Shown here one piece after another: positions 1 through 11,600 of a stretch of DNA of 27,899 nucleotides (the first letter of the stretch is position 1; every line of letters starts with the position of its first letter). A program made the translations under genes and the position numbers. Source of the stretch: Ministeria vibrans ATCC 50519 (Eukaryota > Opisthokonta > Filasterea). The notes under the pieces were generated by a model, which saw only the letters and a program-made list of their open reading frames with translations, was not told the origin of the DNA and did no database searches. The stretch covers positions 8,984 through 36,882 of the forward strand of contig CALSCP010001894.1 of NCBI GenBank assembly GCA_943704425.1, read 5' to 3'.

Positions 1-52
1 ACTGAATTACTAACTTCTTACTAACGTTCTTCACATGGTATTACATCACTAG

Positions 53-3000
53 TGCGCTTCGAATCCTTGTGTGAATGGAGGAACGTGCAGTGAGTCCACA
101 GTAGGCACATTTACATGTGCATGTGAGAGTGGCTTCACAGGTCCAGTGTGTGCCCAGGAGACCAACGAGTGTGCCTCATTCCCATGTGCCAATGGGGGGA
201 CGTGCGTCGATAATATCGGCTCCTTTTCGTGTCTGTGTCGCAATGGTTTTACCAGTCAACTGTGTGAGTTGGACATCAACGAGGTGACGATAAGACATTG
301 AATATATATTAATAATAATAATAAGAAGAAGAAGAAGAATACAACCCATTTATTAAAATAATAATATTTTTAGTGCGCTTCTTCTCCGTGCGAGAATGGA
401 GCGACTTGTTCCGAAGTGGACCCATTCTCTGAGTCGCATTCTTCTCTCTACACCTGCGACTGTGCCATTGGATTTACTGGAATGCACTGTGAGACAGACA
501 CGGACGAGTGTCAGCCGGAGCCGTGTCGCAATGGTGGTGTGTGCTCTCAAGGGGGACAACCGGGTACCTTTGTGTGTGCGTGTCTGTCAGGCTGGACCGG
601 TCTCATATGCAATGACAATGTGGACGAGTGCCAGTCGAGCCCCTGTCAGTCGGGAGCAACGTGTGTCGACGGTGCGAACGCGTTTACTTGTGACTGCTCC
701 GCAGGGTTCATGGGTGACCTTTGTTCAATTGACATCAATGAATGCGCATCGAGCCCCTGCGCCAATGCAGGCGAGTGCACCGATGGCGTTGCGGGCTTCA
801 CTTGCGCGTGTCCATCGGGTTTTACTGGAGCTCTTTGTTCTATCAATATTAATGAGTGTGCGTCAACACCCTGTGCCAATGGTGCCACGTGCCACGATGA
901 CATTGCGAGCTTCAGCTGTGTGTGTGTCGTCGGCTTCACTGGCGCGCTGTGCGACGAAAACATTAACGAATGTTTGTCTAGCCCCTGTGCCAACGAGGGC
1001 ACGTGCACGGACGGCATGAATACATTCACTTGTGTCTGTGCCCCTGGCTTTACTGGTGATCTCTGTTCTATTGGCATTGATGAATGTTCATCAAGTCCCT
1101 GCGTGAACGGAGGCACATGCTCCGACGCAATCGCTGGATTTTCTTGCTCGTGTGTGCCGGGATTCACTGGAGCATTTTGTTCCATCAATATTAATGAGTG
1201 TGCGTCGACACCCTGTGTCAATGGCGCCACCTGTTACGACGGCATTTCAACCTTCAGTTGCATGTGTGTTGCCGGTTACACTGGTGCACTGTGCGAAGAG
1301 AATATCAACGAGTGCGCTTCATCCCCGTGCGCCAATGAAGGCACGTGTACAGAGGGAGTGAACGTGTACTCCTGCGTGTGCGCTTCCGGTTTCACAGGTA
1401 GCCTCTGCACCGACAACATTGACGAGTGTGCCTCAAATCCGTGTGCCAATGGCGCGACGTGTCACGACGGCGCTGCCACTTTTACCTGTACCTGTCCCAG
1501 TGGCTACTTTGGCAGCGTGTGTGACGCGGACGTCGATGAGTGTGCCTCAAGTCCATGTCGGACGGGCGCCACCTGTAACAATGACGCCAATGGGTACACG
1601 TGCGAGTGTGAGCCAGGCTTTACAGGGTCTCGCTGCAATGTCGACCTCGACGAGTGTGCTTCGTTTCCCTGCCTCAACGGTGGTACTTGCGCCGACAACA
1701 TCGACGATTTTTCGTGCATTTGTCTGCCAGGGTACACCGGTCCGATATGTGCGACGGACATTGACGAGTGCGCTTCAACACCCTGTGCCAATGGCGCGAC
1801 CTGTCGAGACGGCATTGCCTCGTTTGCCTGCGACTGTGCCGCTGGCTATTTTGGCACTCTCTGCTTGGGTAACACTGACGAGTGTGCGTCGTCTCCCTGT
1901 GTGAATGGTGCAGTGTGTGCCGACGGTGCCGGTAGTTACATATGTACATGTGCAGTGGGTTTCACGGGAGTTCACTGTGACAGCCCCATAAACGAGTGTG
2001 CTTCCGCTCCCTGCGCCAATGGCGCCAGCTGTCACGACGCCTCAAACTCATTTACGTGCGACTGCGCCGCGGGATTTACAGGTGTTCGTTGTACCCAAGA
2101 CATTGACGAGTGTATCTCGCAGCCGTGCTCCAATGGCGCAACCTGCTCCGATCTCCTCAATGGGTTCACCTGCGTCTGTCCAGCAGGCTTCACCGACACA
2201 CAGTGTGCCACGGAAGTGAATGAGTGCGATTCGTCTCCCTGTGACAATGGTGCCACGTGCACGGACCAAATATCCAGCACCGACTACTCGTGTCACTGCA
2301 ACGCTGGATTCACTGGAGCCCATTGCTCCGAAATTATCGATGAAGTAAAAAAAAAAAAACAATCGTTTTTCCCCTTTTTATATTACTCACTCACTTGTAT
2401 CTTTCTGTAGTGCTCTTCAAGTCCCTGTCAAAACGGCGGTGTCTGTGCGCCCGTAAAAGAAAACACATTCACATGTGTGTGTACAGCGGGATTCACAGGG
2501 GATGCGTGCGCGGACGACGTTGATGAGTGTGCATCGTCACCGTGTGCCAACGGAGGGCTGTGCGTGTCGTCGGGGCTGGCGGGTGCTGCGCCCGTGTGCC
2601 AGTGTAGCAATGGATGGAGTGGTGTCAACTGTGAGAAGGATGTGGCTGAGCCTCAGAGCACGGTACGGAGCTTTGACCATTCAACCGACGCGAATCGGCG
2701 CATGTTCAATGTGACCCTGACTGTCGAGTGGAATGAGTGTGTGACAGGACCCTCGACACCTCTGGCAGTTCCCGCGGGTGTGGTCATCACATTTAGTGAG
2801 CAAAAAAGTTCAGGCTGCCTCCAAGGCACCACTTTGTGGACGTACAGTGTGCGTGCGAGCGACTGCAATGTCAACACGCTGACCATTCCTGCAGGGAGTG
2901 TGACGGATCTAAGCGGCAACGCAAATTCGGATGAGGTACTTGTGGGCTGGTCGCACTCCTGTGCCGTTCTCAGTGGAGTGGGTGCTGGTTCGGGCAGTGG

Positions 3001-3814
3001 AACAGGCAGCAACGCGAGCAGCGGGATGATTGCAGGCGTTGTCATTATGCTCCTGTTGTGCTCGGCGCTTGTGGTCCTTTTGGCCTACGCGTGGCAGCAG
3101 AAGCGACGCAAACAGCGACAGATTGCACCCACGACAGTCGATGAGCATTTCAACGGAGGCACTGGCAGTGGTCAACCATCACATATACATGGTCTACCCA
3201 CCGAAGTGTGGGAGGAAGAAGATACACTCGAGGCAGACGGTGGAGGTGCCGGTGAACAACTTCAGAAGCGTGTCATTGAACCTATTGCGGAGGAAACGAT
3301 TGTGCCTGTTCTACCTGAGCCCAACCATCACATTAGCACAGCCATTTCTGAGGCAGCGCTACCCCTGACAAGTCGACCAGGCACGGCCACAAGCACTACC
3401 AGGCCTTTATCCTCGCATCAACGCCAGCTCGCATCGCCGTTGCGCCGTAAACGTTCGTCGCTGTGGCAAGACGCGCTCGTCGGACGCAATCCCAATGACC
3501 AGAACATTCCACCCTCCACAACAACAACAACAACAACAACAACAACTCCAGGAGACGAAACGTACAGTATTGCCGACCAGTCTTTTCACAGCGCCCTCTC
3601 CATGACCAGTCCCATCGGCAGCCCTCGCAAGCGCCGCATCGCATCGCCCGAGCAGAAATCGCGGCGAGCCGCAGAGAAAGGAGACTCCAAAGGTGAGTCT
3701 AGTCGACGCAATCCTCCTCGAGTGGTCCTCTTCAATCACTCTCATCACGTCCCTTCAATCGGCTCCAGCCACCCCGCATTTGCTTCAGAGCACCACTCAG
3801 TCAGTAATGTATAA
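53..3814 (+). CDS. Multi-EGF single-pass membrane protein, 5' end outside window
   Basis: The visible exons are 53-283, 374-2344 and 2411-3814 (stop TAA), coding about 1201 residues. They carry at least 21 tandem EGF modules (2, 17 and 2 per exon), each with six cysteines and mostly a D-I-D/N-E-C start typical of calcium-binding EGF. After the last EGF comes a region of roughly 100 residues containing LTIPAGSVTDLSGNA, which resembles bacterial-type Ig-like (SbsA/SwmB-like) repeats. A hydrophobic segment (about 3025-3090) followed by KRRKQRQ marks a type I transmembrane helix. The cytoplasmic tail of about 240 residues is rich in Ser, Thr and basic residues and has a poly-Thr run. Both introns are phase 0 and fall exactly between E and C of DINE-C. 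No LNR, ankyrin or kinase domain is visible, so it is Notch-like only in its EGF array. The role is probably adhesion or receptor (inference). Signal peptide and N-terminus lie upstream of the window. Confidence 0.9.
304..367. repeat. (TAA)n/(GAA)n microsatellite in an EGF-gene intron
   Basis: The 90-bp intron 284-373 is filled by AAT/ATA and AAG triplet runs before its TTTTTAG acceptor. Confidence 0.8.
842..1525 (+). repeat. Tandem duplication of a three-EGF block
   Basis: Within the large EGF exon, the stretch starting ATCAATATTAATGAGTGTGC at 842 recurs at 1184. The offset is 342 bp, which is exactly three 38-residue EGF modules. The modules on each side keep the same order (a FTGALCSININE-type junction, then a CANEGTC module), so a three-module unit was duplicated rather than single modules. 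Confidence 0.7.
3518..3548 (+). repeat. (ACA)n trinucleotide run coding poly-Thr
   Basis: An in-frame run of ACA codons in the cytoplasmic tail of the EGF protein encodes about ten consecutive threonines. Confidence 0.85.
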
Positions 3815-3828
3815 AGAATATTATTATG

Positions 3829-3834
3829 AATAAA
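3829..3834 (+). terminator. Poly(A) signal of the EGF gene
   Basis: AATAAA lies 15 bp past the TAA stop at 3812-3814, inside an AT-rich tail with (ATT)n repeats. Confidence 0.6.
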
Positions 3835-3904
3835 AATTTAATTATTATTATTATAATTATTATTATTATTATCGGATAAACTTTTTTGTCTTCGCACAAG
3901 TTCG

Positions 3905-3910
3905 TTTATT
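3905..3910 (-). terminator. Poly(A) signal of the beta-helix gene
   Basis: TTTATT on the plus strand is AATAAA on the minus strand, 57 bp past the stop at 3967-3969. Together with the signal at 3829 it defines a convergent 3' spacer of 152 bp. Confidence 0.5.
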
Positions 3911-3966
3911 GTGTTGATCTTCTCTCATAATTGATTGTTGCACACGCACGCACACACACGCACACA

Positions 3967-5845
3967 TTACCAACCACCAAGGACCTCCTTTCCCCACTGG
4001 ATAATCTGCTCACTCGAGGCTGCGTCGTGAATAGTGGTACCTGTGTCCAGTCCAAACTTCTCAAAGTCGGCAAAATCGTACACTTTTCCATTGCAGTGCA
4101 CCTATTAAAATTCAGACACTTGGGGCGTCAGTCACTTTTTCGTGACGTTTTAGTTCATGCCTTGACGTCCTTGTTGGGAACATAGATCTGGTTGTTTCCA
4201 AGAGTGAGGGACCAGTCTGAGGAATTTTGGGGGTTGCAACGGCCGTTGATGTTGAGGTAGACATCGCCTGGATTGGTCAGGATGCACTTGCACCCCGAGT
4301 ACTCCTCATTGTACTCTGCAATAAAAAGAGAGGAGCAGTGTGAGAGTGAACAAATGAACTGCGAGCAATCAAATGAATAGATTTGGGTGGGTGTGTGTGT
4401 GTGAGAGAGAGGAGGGAGAAAAAACAAAGTGATAGAGAGAGAGAGGAGGGAGAAAGAAACAAAGTGATAGAGAGAAAGAAACAAAGTGATAGAGAGAGAG
4501 AGAAACAAAGTGATAGAGAGAAAGAAACAAAGTGATAGAGAGAAAGAAACAAAGTGATAGAGAGAAAGAAACAAAGTGATAAAAAGAAAGAAACAAAGTG
4601 ATAGAGAGAGTGTGTGTGTGCTGAGTGTGTGCTTAGTGTGTCTTTACTTCCGCCCGGAATCGGCATGTCAATCTGAAGACACTTCGAACCGTACACCTGC
4701 AAAATAAGGATAGTGAGTGCCTGCGCATATCAGAGATACCCTTCATACCTGAGAATAGGCATTGACGTTGTTCTGGCTGATTTTGGAGTGGGAGTTAAAG
4801 TCGCCCTTGTGACCACCAAAGACAAAGAAGTTGCTGGACATGACATAGTAGGAGGAACCGTCGTCGTTGTCGACACAGCCGCCATTGGCACCGCCACCGG
4901 CAACCCAGTAGTTCTGGTGAATGGTGTTGTTAAGCGGAACAAGTGAGGGAGTGCCTATGAATATGAATGGGTGAGTGAGTCACTGTATGTTAGGTCAAAA
5001 GGAAGAGTGTGTGAGGTGTACCGTCACGAACAGTGGTGAGGAATGGCTGACGATCCCACGAATTGAAAGGACTAAACCCAAAGAAATACAGGACAGAATT
5101 ATCACAAAAATGAGCATAATACGTAAAATATGTAAATTGAGTCGTATGGCAGTGTACCCGTGATCTTGCGATTCGCGACAAGAATTGAACATGAGCGACT
5201 CAACAAATGTGTTGTTTCCGCCAAATCCGTCGTTCACATTGACTCCAGCGCGAGGGCTAAGCACACACAAATAAAGATAAGAAAGACGAAACAAAGACAG
5301 ACAGACAGAAACAGAAACAATTACAGAGACAGAGACAGAGTGGGTGTACCCGTTGAAGAAGATATTATGCTTCCAAAAGGTTGATGCAGACTTGGCCTGG
5401 AACCAAGCAGACGACTGCTTCTCGTGCAGACCAAGTTCGTGGAAGAAGTTGTTGGTCAGACTGGTTCCCTCGGGATGGTTCCCAGTGGTACCTGTTACAA
5501 TGGGAAAGCATAGAATAATAAAGTGAAAGAGAGAGAAAAATATAAAGTGCACAAAATGAGATTATTGAGATGAATGAAGAGGACGAAGGGATGGAGCGAG
5601 CACAAAATGTGAGAAGACCCAGAGATAGAGAATAAACGTACCGTCCATGTTGTTCGTGTAGCCCCACGACGCAATGGCACTGTCACCAATGTACAGGAAT
5701 TCATTTTTATCAATGACAAACTCACGCTGAAAGCCACTGAGGAACAAGGCATTGCCATCAACGCGAAGGAAGAAACACCCAGCGACAGTCGACCTAACAA
5801 AAGTATAAACAAACAAAAGAGAAACGTAGGAGCACATGAGTATTC

Positions 5846-5877
<32 letters not shown>

Positions 5878-6542
5878 TATATATATATATATATATATAC
5901 TTGGCTTCTTTCTCCCTTCTCTCTCTCACACACATTCCCTCTTTATCAATTTGACAAACAAAGTACCCGATTGTTCCCTCAAAAAAGAGAGCACCGGCGC
6001 GCTGGAGACCCCAGTCACCGCCCGAGGGCATTCCATGGGGGTCCAAGTAAGTGTATGTCGCATCGCGGAAGGAGAGTCCTTGAAGAGAAATGTCGCGCAC
6101 TGGATACTCTTGAGTGCTATAGAGAAAGAGAAGCAGAGAGTTATGTCACACACAGATCTCATCATAATTAATTTATGGTCCTTTCTCTTTGTCTGTGTTG
6201 CTCATACCCAACTACCGAGATGAGTGTCTTCAGGTTCGTCGTCACAAACTGCATATCGGACGGAGGGGCGCCCGTGCCATTGTAGTTGAAGTACAGATAG
6301 CCGGTCTCGGTGTCGTAGAAAAACTCATTAGCCGCATCAAGTTCCTCAAAAATGTTCTCAACAAACTATAAAGCAACGCACAAGGAGAAAGAAAGTGTCA
6401 CATATGTCGCCCCACACAATCACAATCGAGTACCCATTCAGCTCCATTGTCGTTTCCACGTGCGCCTTGGAAACCACCGAGCGTCCACTTGAGGGTCTGC
6501 GTCGCAGGGACATGGTCATCCACTAGAAACATCCAGGACGCC
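3967..6542 (-). CDS. Right-handed beta-helix protein, C-terminal 465 residues; 5' end missing
   Basis: Eleven minus-strand exons join in frame: 6434-6542, 6208-6365, 5967-6116, 5642-5793, 5350-5491, 5158-5256, 5022-5071, 4749-4954, 4648-4696, 4167-4315 and 3967-4101 (stop TAA). Readable stretches include ASWMFLVDDHV, GGFQGARGNDNGAEW, DPHGMPSGGDWGLQRAGA, LSGFQREFVIDKNEF, DHGPFNSWDRQPFLT and DNDDGSSYYVMSSNFF. These Asn- and Gly-rich turns are typical of parallel beta-helix (pectate-lyase-like) folds found in secreted carbohydrate-active or surface proteins. Catalytic residues cannot be assigned, so enzymatic activity is unproven. The first exon here starts in phase 2 with no upstream exon of this protein in the window; the next coding DNA upstream belongs to SMC6. 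The N-terminal half is therefore absent. The fold call is confident; the function is not known. Confidence 0.85.
4421..4612. repeat. 22-bp minisatellite, about 8 copies, in a beta-helix gene intron
   Basis: The core ACAAAGTGATAGAGAGAAAG recurs about every 22 bp (near 4424, 4460, 4481, 4506, 4527, 4549, 4571 and 4593) inside intron 4316-4647. Related copies lie at 6590-6640, 6758-6830, 25076-25115 and 27745-27770. Confidence 0.85.
5846..5901. repeat. (CA)n and (TA)n microsatellites in a beta-helix gene intron
   Basis: A run of about 12 CA units is followed by about 10 TA units in intron 5794-5966. Confidence 0.9.
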
Positions 6543-6959
<417 letters not shown>

Positions 6960-7841
6960 CTGCGTGAGAACAGCGACAGGGTTCTCCACTTGAATGGAGA
7001 AAAAGTCGAGAATGCTGTTGAGCTCGTTCTTCTCCTTGCTCACCAGGTGCCGTGTCTCGCCATTGCACATGCGATAGCTCGACGAGCCATTGGAGCGAAT
7101 GGTGCGTTCGATAATCACCGACGAACCATAGACATCATACTTAAAGGGCTCCAGACCTTTGTTGCTCAACCAAATGCGTACCACCGCTTTCCTAATAGAT
7201 GAAAAACATAAAAGGCGTTTTAATTTGGATAATAATAACAATAATTATGTAATTATTATTATTAATAAGAATAAAATAATAATAATAATAATAAGAAAAA
7301 TAATAATAATAATAATAATAGTAATAATAATAATAATAATAGTAATAATAATAATAAATAAAACCTTGAGAAGGAAACATTTCTTATTACTATAGAAAGC
7401 ATGTCAAAATAAAGAACAAAAATGTCTCTCTTTTTTCTTCTTACTCTTTTCCCCTCTTGATCAAATCTTTCATGGCTGTGCCTCGTCCCGTCGTCGTTGT
7501 CTTTCCCCCGAGACACACAACAATCGCGGTCAAAATGGACGATTTTCCGCCTAGAGTTACGGGGGGAAATAAGGAGTATTGTGTGAAAAAGGTGCAGCAA
7601 AACACGCTCAAGTTTATCGTACTGCCGTTGTTGCCTGTCACAAAATTGACTCGCTCGCCAAATGTAATGGAGTAGGCGTGGTGACACATAAAGTCTTCGA
7701 GCTCCACTGTTTCAATGAGTCCACACTTTTTCGTCTCATCAACCGTCTCCTACACGGGCAAAACATAAATCAACATACAAAACAGTACATGTCAGTCTTC
7801 ACACACCACACACACATACACACACACACCACAAAGACAAA

Positions 7842-7873
<32 letters not shown>

Positions 7874-8374
7874 CGCAAAGACATGAACATAACACAGCAC
7901 ATACGCACGTACCATCATGTCTCGCATCTCCTGCGTCACTCCTTGGACCATCATGTCTTCGCCTGCATCTCCTTCACCAACAGCATCCTCGTCGTTCTCC
8001 TGCTCTTCCACTTCTCGATGCTTCCTCTTCTTGCCCGCTCTCTCAGCGCGCCGTGCTTTCTTCGTCTTGCGTTGCCTCTCCGCTTCGTCTTCCTCTTCCT
8101 CCTCCTCTTCGTCTTCCTCCTCCTGCTCCTCCTGCTCCTCCTGGCCGTTCTCGTCGCCCGAGACGCCTTCTACATCCACATCGGAAGTGTCTTCAGTCGC
8201 GTTCCTGTCTTTCGTTGCGCTTCGCTTCCGCTTCTTTGACGTCGCCGGAGCGTCGCTCAGCTCCATCGGCTCAATCTCGGGGAACATGTCCTCGTCATTG
8301 ACCGTTGATGACTTGCGCGGCATCTCCCTAAGCGCAAGTTCCAGGTTGGTCAAACGGTTTTTCGTTTGTTTCAT
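6960..8374 (-). CDS. SMC6: SMC6 N-terminal ATPase head, truncated after 309 residues
   Basis: SMC6 is the ATPase and DNA-binding subunit of the SMC5/6 genome-stability complex. Exons are 7913-8374, 7623-7749, 7445-7550 and 6960-7191. Residues 1-150 form a basic and acidic low-complexity tail, which is long for the family. ELEDFMCHHAYSITFGERVN precedes the Walker A GNNGSGKSS (about 193-201), then TGRGTAMKDLIKRGK, VYGSSVIIERTI, and IQVENPVAVLTQ, which matches the stretch just before the coiled coil in SMC6. An intron splits the Ser codon of the P-loop. The coiled coils, hinge, signature motif and Walker B are absent: the last exon runs into a (CT)n repeat and then a beta-helix gene. I read this as the real 5' part of an SMC6 gene cut off by a misjoin or rearrangement. 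The start is the first Met, 297 bp from ATAD5. Confidence 0.9.
7215..7360. repeat. (TAA)n microsatellite in an SMC6 intron
   Basis: Intron 7192-7444 is mostly TAA/AAT triplets with scattered interruptions. Confidence 0.9.
7801..7874. repeat. (CA)n microsatellite in an SMC6 intron
   Basis: Several CA runs separated by short unique stretches lie inside intron 7750-7912. Confidence 0.85.
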
Positions 8375-8671
8375 TTTCGTCTCGTTCGTTGTACCGAAAG
8401 TTTCTTAGTACGTCGTGTTTTATGATAGCTCCCAACCGTTAACCGTACAATCAGAGGCGGTCAGCACAAAAAAAAATTCAATCTTCAAATGAGTAATGAG
8501 TTGTTTTATATTTGCGCGCCACTTTTGAAAAAAAAATCGCAACTGCCTTTGAGCCATCATCCGTCCGCCAAAAGGCAAAAATCAAAATTAAATCTTTTCC
8601 CTGTGCCTGTCTGGTTCCAGTCCCTCGCCTGCCCTTCGTGTGCGCACTTACTCAGGTTGGTTTCTCGGGAC
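8375..8671. promoter_or_regulatory. Shared divergent promoter region of SMC6 and ATAD5
   Basis: The starts of SMC6 (8374, minus) and ATAD5 (8672, plus) face away from each other across 297 bp. The spacer holds two A-runs and a TTTGCGCGCC at 8511-8520 that resembles, but does not exactly match, an E2F site. If ATAD5 instead starts at the in-frame ATG 8489, the spacer is only 114 bp. No TATA box is evident. Confidence 0.5.
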
Positions 8672-11600
8672 ATGATGGCTTGGCTTGTGCCCGACGACGG
8701 CGGTGCTTCGGAACGCAACACCTCACCAGGGGCGACGCCGTCCTCAACAACCACGCCGCCCTCTGCTCTACTATCGCTCTCTTCGGGTCCTTTGTCGTCT
8801 CGCTCGTCTTCGAGTGTCCGCAACGACTCAACGGCCGCTATCAAAGGCACTCTGTCTGGCGCGCAAACTGCAATTCCTGTTGATGAAAACTCAACGGACG
8901 CTCCGCCCGAAACACCACCCATCGTCATCGCTGCTGCCACCCCCGCAGGCACCAATGACACAGCGTCGACAAGCGAGGGTGTCGTAGCCGCCGATGCGAC
9001 GACCCCGTCAACGCCTCCTTCGACGCGATCCGAACCGACTGTCCATCTTGTTGACTCGCCACCTCCCGCATCTCCTCAACACACGACCCCTGTTATTGCT
9101 CCGCTGCTCATCGACGACACGACTACAACTGCAGAGACGGTTGGGAACGACGAAGCGACTGCATCTACTCCACCGCCACAGTCGCTCGCTCTCGCCGTCC
9201 TTTCTGACCAGGACAATGCCCCAGCGTCGTCAGTCGAACCAATTCCTGTCGAAACACCCTCACCCTGTCGTCGTTCCAGTCGCGCACGGCACGCTCCCGA
9301 TCACTTCTTAGTTGCCGAAAACCTCCATCCGTTCTTTGTCAACAAAAAGAAACTCAAAGGTGCGTCAGAGGAGGTGGCGCGTAGTAGTCCACACCACTCA
9401 CACTCACTCTCACACACACACTAAACATTAACACACGCTAAAACATTTACACACATTAAGCACTCACTCTCCCACACACCCACTACTCACACACTGATCA
9501 TCATATTTGTAGAGGCCGAAGAAGCACGCGCTGAGTCGGCGCGCAACACTGAGGAAAAGCGCAAGAAAAAAGAAGAAAGATTGAAGAAGAAAAGGGAGCG
9601 CGAGAATGAGACGGAGGAGGAAAGACTGGAGCGCAAAAGACTCAAGAAGGAGGCAAAACGCCAGGCAAAGATGGAGGCTAAGCGCGCCCTCAAACAAGCC
9701 AAGGCGCAGAGCATCTCCTCATCAACAACCACCACTGACACCTCTTGTGCGGCAACGTCGGACGTTACTGCTGCTGCTGCATCGTCAGTGTCCCCCTCAG
9801 ACGCGTCCGATGTGTCTGCTGTCGCTGACTTCTTCTTGTCCGCTTCACAGCGACGCATCAAACGCGAAATTCAGGCGCGCAAAGAGATCCAAGAGAAGCG
9901 CAAAGAGACGGCCGAGTGGGAGCGCCAGGCAAGACTGCACCACGGCGAGGCAACCACCGTGAGCATCACACAAATGCTGAAGAAGCACACGACGGCCGTC
10001 GAATCGGCCGCCCAAACAGGCATTGAAGGCTCCCTTGTGGTCACGCTCGATCTCAACACGCTCAACCCCGCCCCCTGGCCAAACCGTGCCTGGTGTGCCG
10101 TCCCTCCACCCTGTCCACCGCTGCCTGTTCCCGCTACCTCAAGCATCATGCGCTTTCGTACCGTCGCTGAGGAGTCGCCAGCACCTCTCACCTGGGAGTC
10201 GCGTCTCGCCAATGTGGACAAGGCTGCGCGTGCACTCTGCCGAGCCTCCTCAGTGACCGATCCTGTTCTCATTGGTGACGAACTCGACGTCGAGACGGAG
10301 CTCAAGGACATTGCACTGGCACATGGGCAGGACATGGTGCGCGTGCGTAATCTCTACGAGTCGCTTTTGGTCAAGAGTCGTGCTGCGGAACAACAGGTCT
10401 GGACCGAACAGTTCCGTCCCTCGACGAGCTTGCAGATTGTGGGCAACCGGTCGACATTTGATTTTGTGCGACGCTGGATGCGCGAGTGGAAGACTCAGTT
10501 GGTCGGTGGCGGTACCGGCGCTCCCAACATCGACGAGAGCGAAACATGCCGCAATAGTACAACCGTCACCACGTCGGCTGGTGCGTCCCGCCGCGCGTCA
10601 TCCTCTTCGCGCCGTACGACCTCATTCAGTCCGTTGGACACGCGCGAGTATGAGGACTTTGGTGATTTTGTTGAGGACGACGATGTGTTTGTTCGACGTG
10701 GCGGTCGACGAGGCGTGCACGACGAGTGGGGGGATTTCATTGATGATGACGAAGACGACGAAGACTACGAGTACGAGGGCTCAAGCGACTCCGAGTCGGG
10801 TGGTGGTGCCAAAACCGCAATGCGCGATGTGCTGTGCAACTCGTTGCTGCTGGTGGGTGCGCCGGGCGTTGGCAAAACCAGCTGTGTTCACGCGTGTGCC
10901 GAAGAGCTCGGCTATCGCGTGCTCGAGGTGAACGCTGGCTCATTGCGATCGGGTCGCCAGCTTGCTATGGTCGTGGGCGAGTCGACTCTCTCGCACCAGG
11001 TTGGTCGGTGGCTCACGCAGCCCAAATTGTCGGCGCCAGCCGCGACAAGCCCTGGGGAGGCGGCGGCTCAACCGAACAGTGAGAACACAAAGAAGAAGAG
11101 CAGGAAAAAGAAGGGTAAGAAGAAGAGTAAGAGACGGGAGAGGGCGATGGAGGAAGATGACGAAGAGCCCCTGACAATCGACTGTGACGTCGACGAGTGT
11201 GGCGACGACAATGGCGTTTCTACCCGAGTGACTCGACGATCACGCCGAGCCACGAGAGGCGTTGCTGCTGACCGTGATGAAGACGAGGAGTATGACTTTG
11301 TTGTGGAGTCAGAGGAGGACGAGGACGAGGAGGAGGTTGTCGAGCGCAAGAGAAGGAAGAAGAATGCAAAGAGGAAACGCAAGGCGTCCGTCCTGGACGA
11401 TGATGGCGACGAAGGTGAAGAGAAAATGGAAGTTTGCGTTGGGGTGGCCAGCACGACGGAGAGGAAGAAGCAAAAGAAGTCAAAGGAGGCCATGCTGGCG
11501 GATCAGGTGGTTGCTGAGCGAACGGTTGCAAGCAACAACACGACAGTCGCGCCCAAGGTGCGCACCATCACCGATATGTTCCGTCCCAAAGGTGCTCCGG

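Noticed and set aside
646-1230. 194-residue minus-strand frame opposite the EGF exon
   Set aside because: It is a shadow of the EGF repeat; its periodic sequence simply mirrors the sense-strand repeat.
3680-3700. An extra intron in the EGF-gene tail at a GGTGAGT motif
   Set aside because: The frame stays open to the TAA at 3812 and no convincing downstream exon was found, so the read-through model was kept.
3815-3966. tRNA or small RNA gene in the convergent spacer
   Set aside because: The sequence is AT triplet repeats and CA repeats; no cloverleaf or conserved box motifs were visible here or in the other spacers.
4713-4946. Plus-strand 77-residue frame
   Set aside because: It is antisense to a well-supported beta-helix exon (4749-4954).
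7192-7395. Poly-Asn/Ile and poly-Tyr reading frames
   Set aside because: They arise from (TAA)n repeats inside an SMC6 intron.
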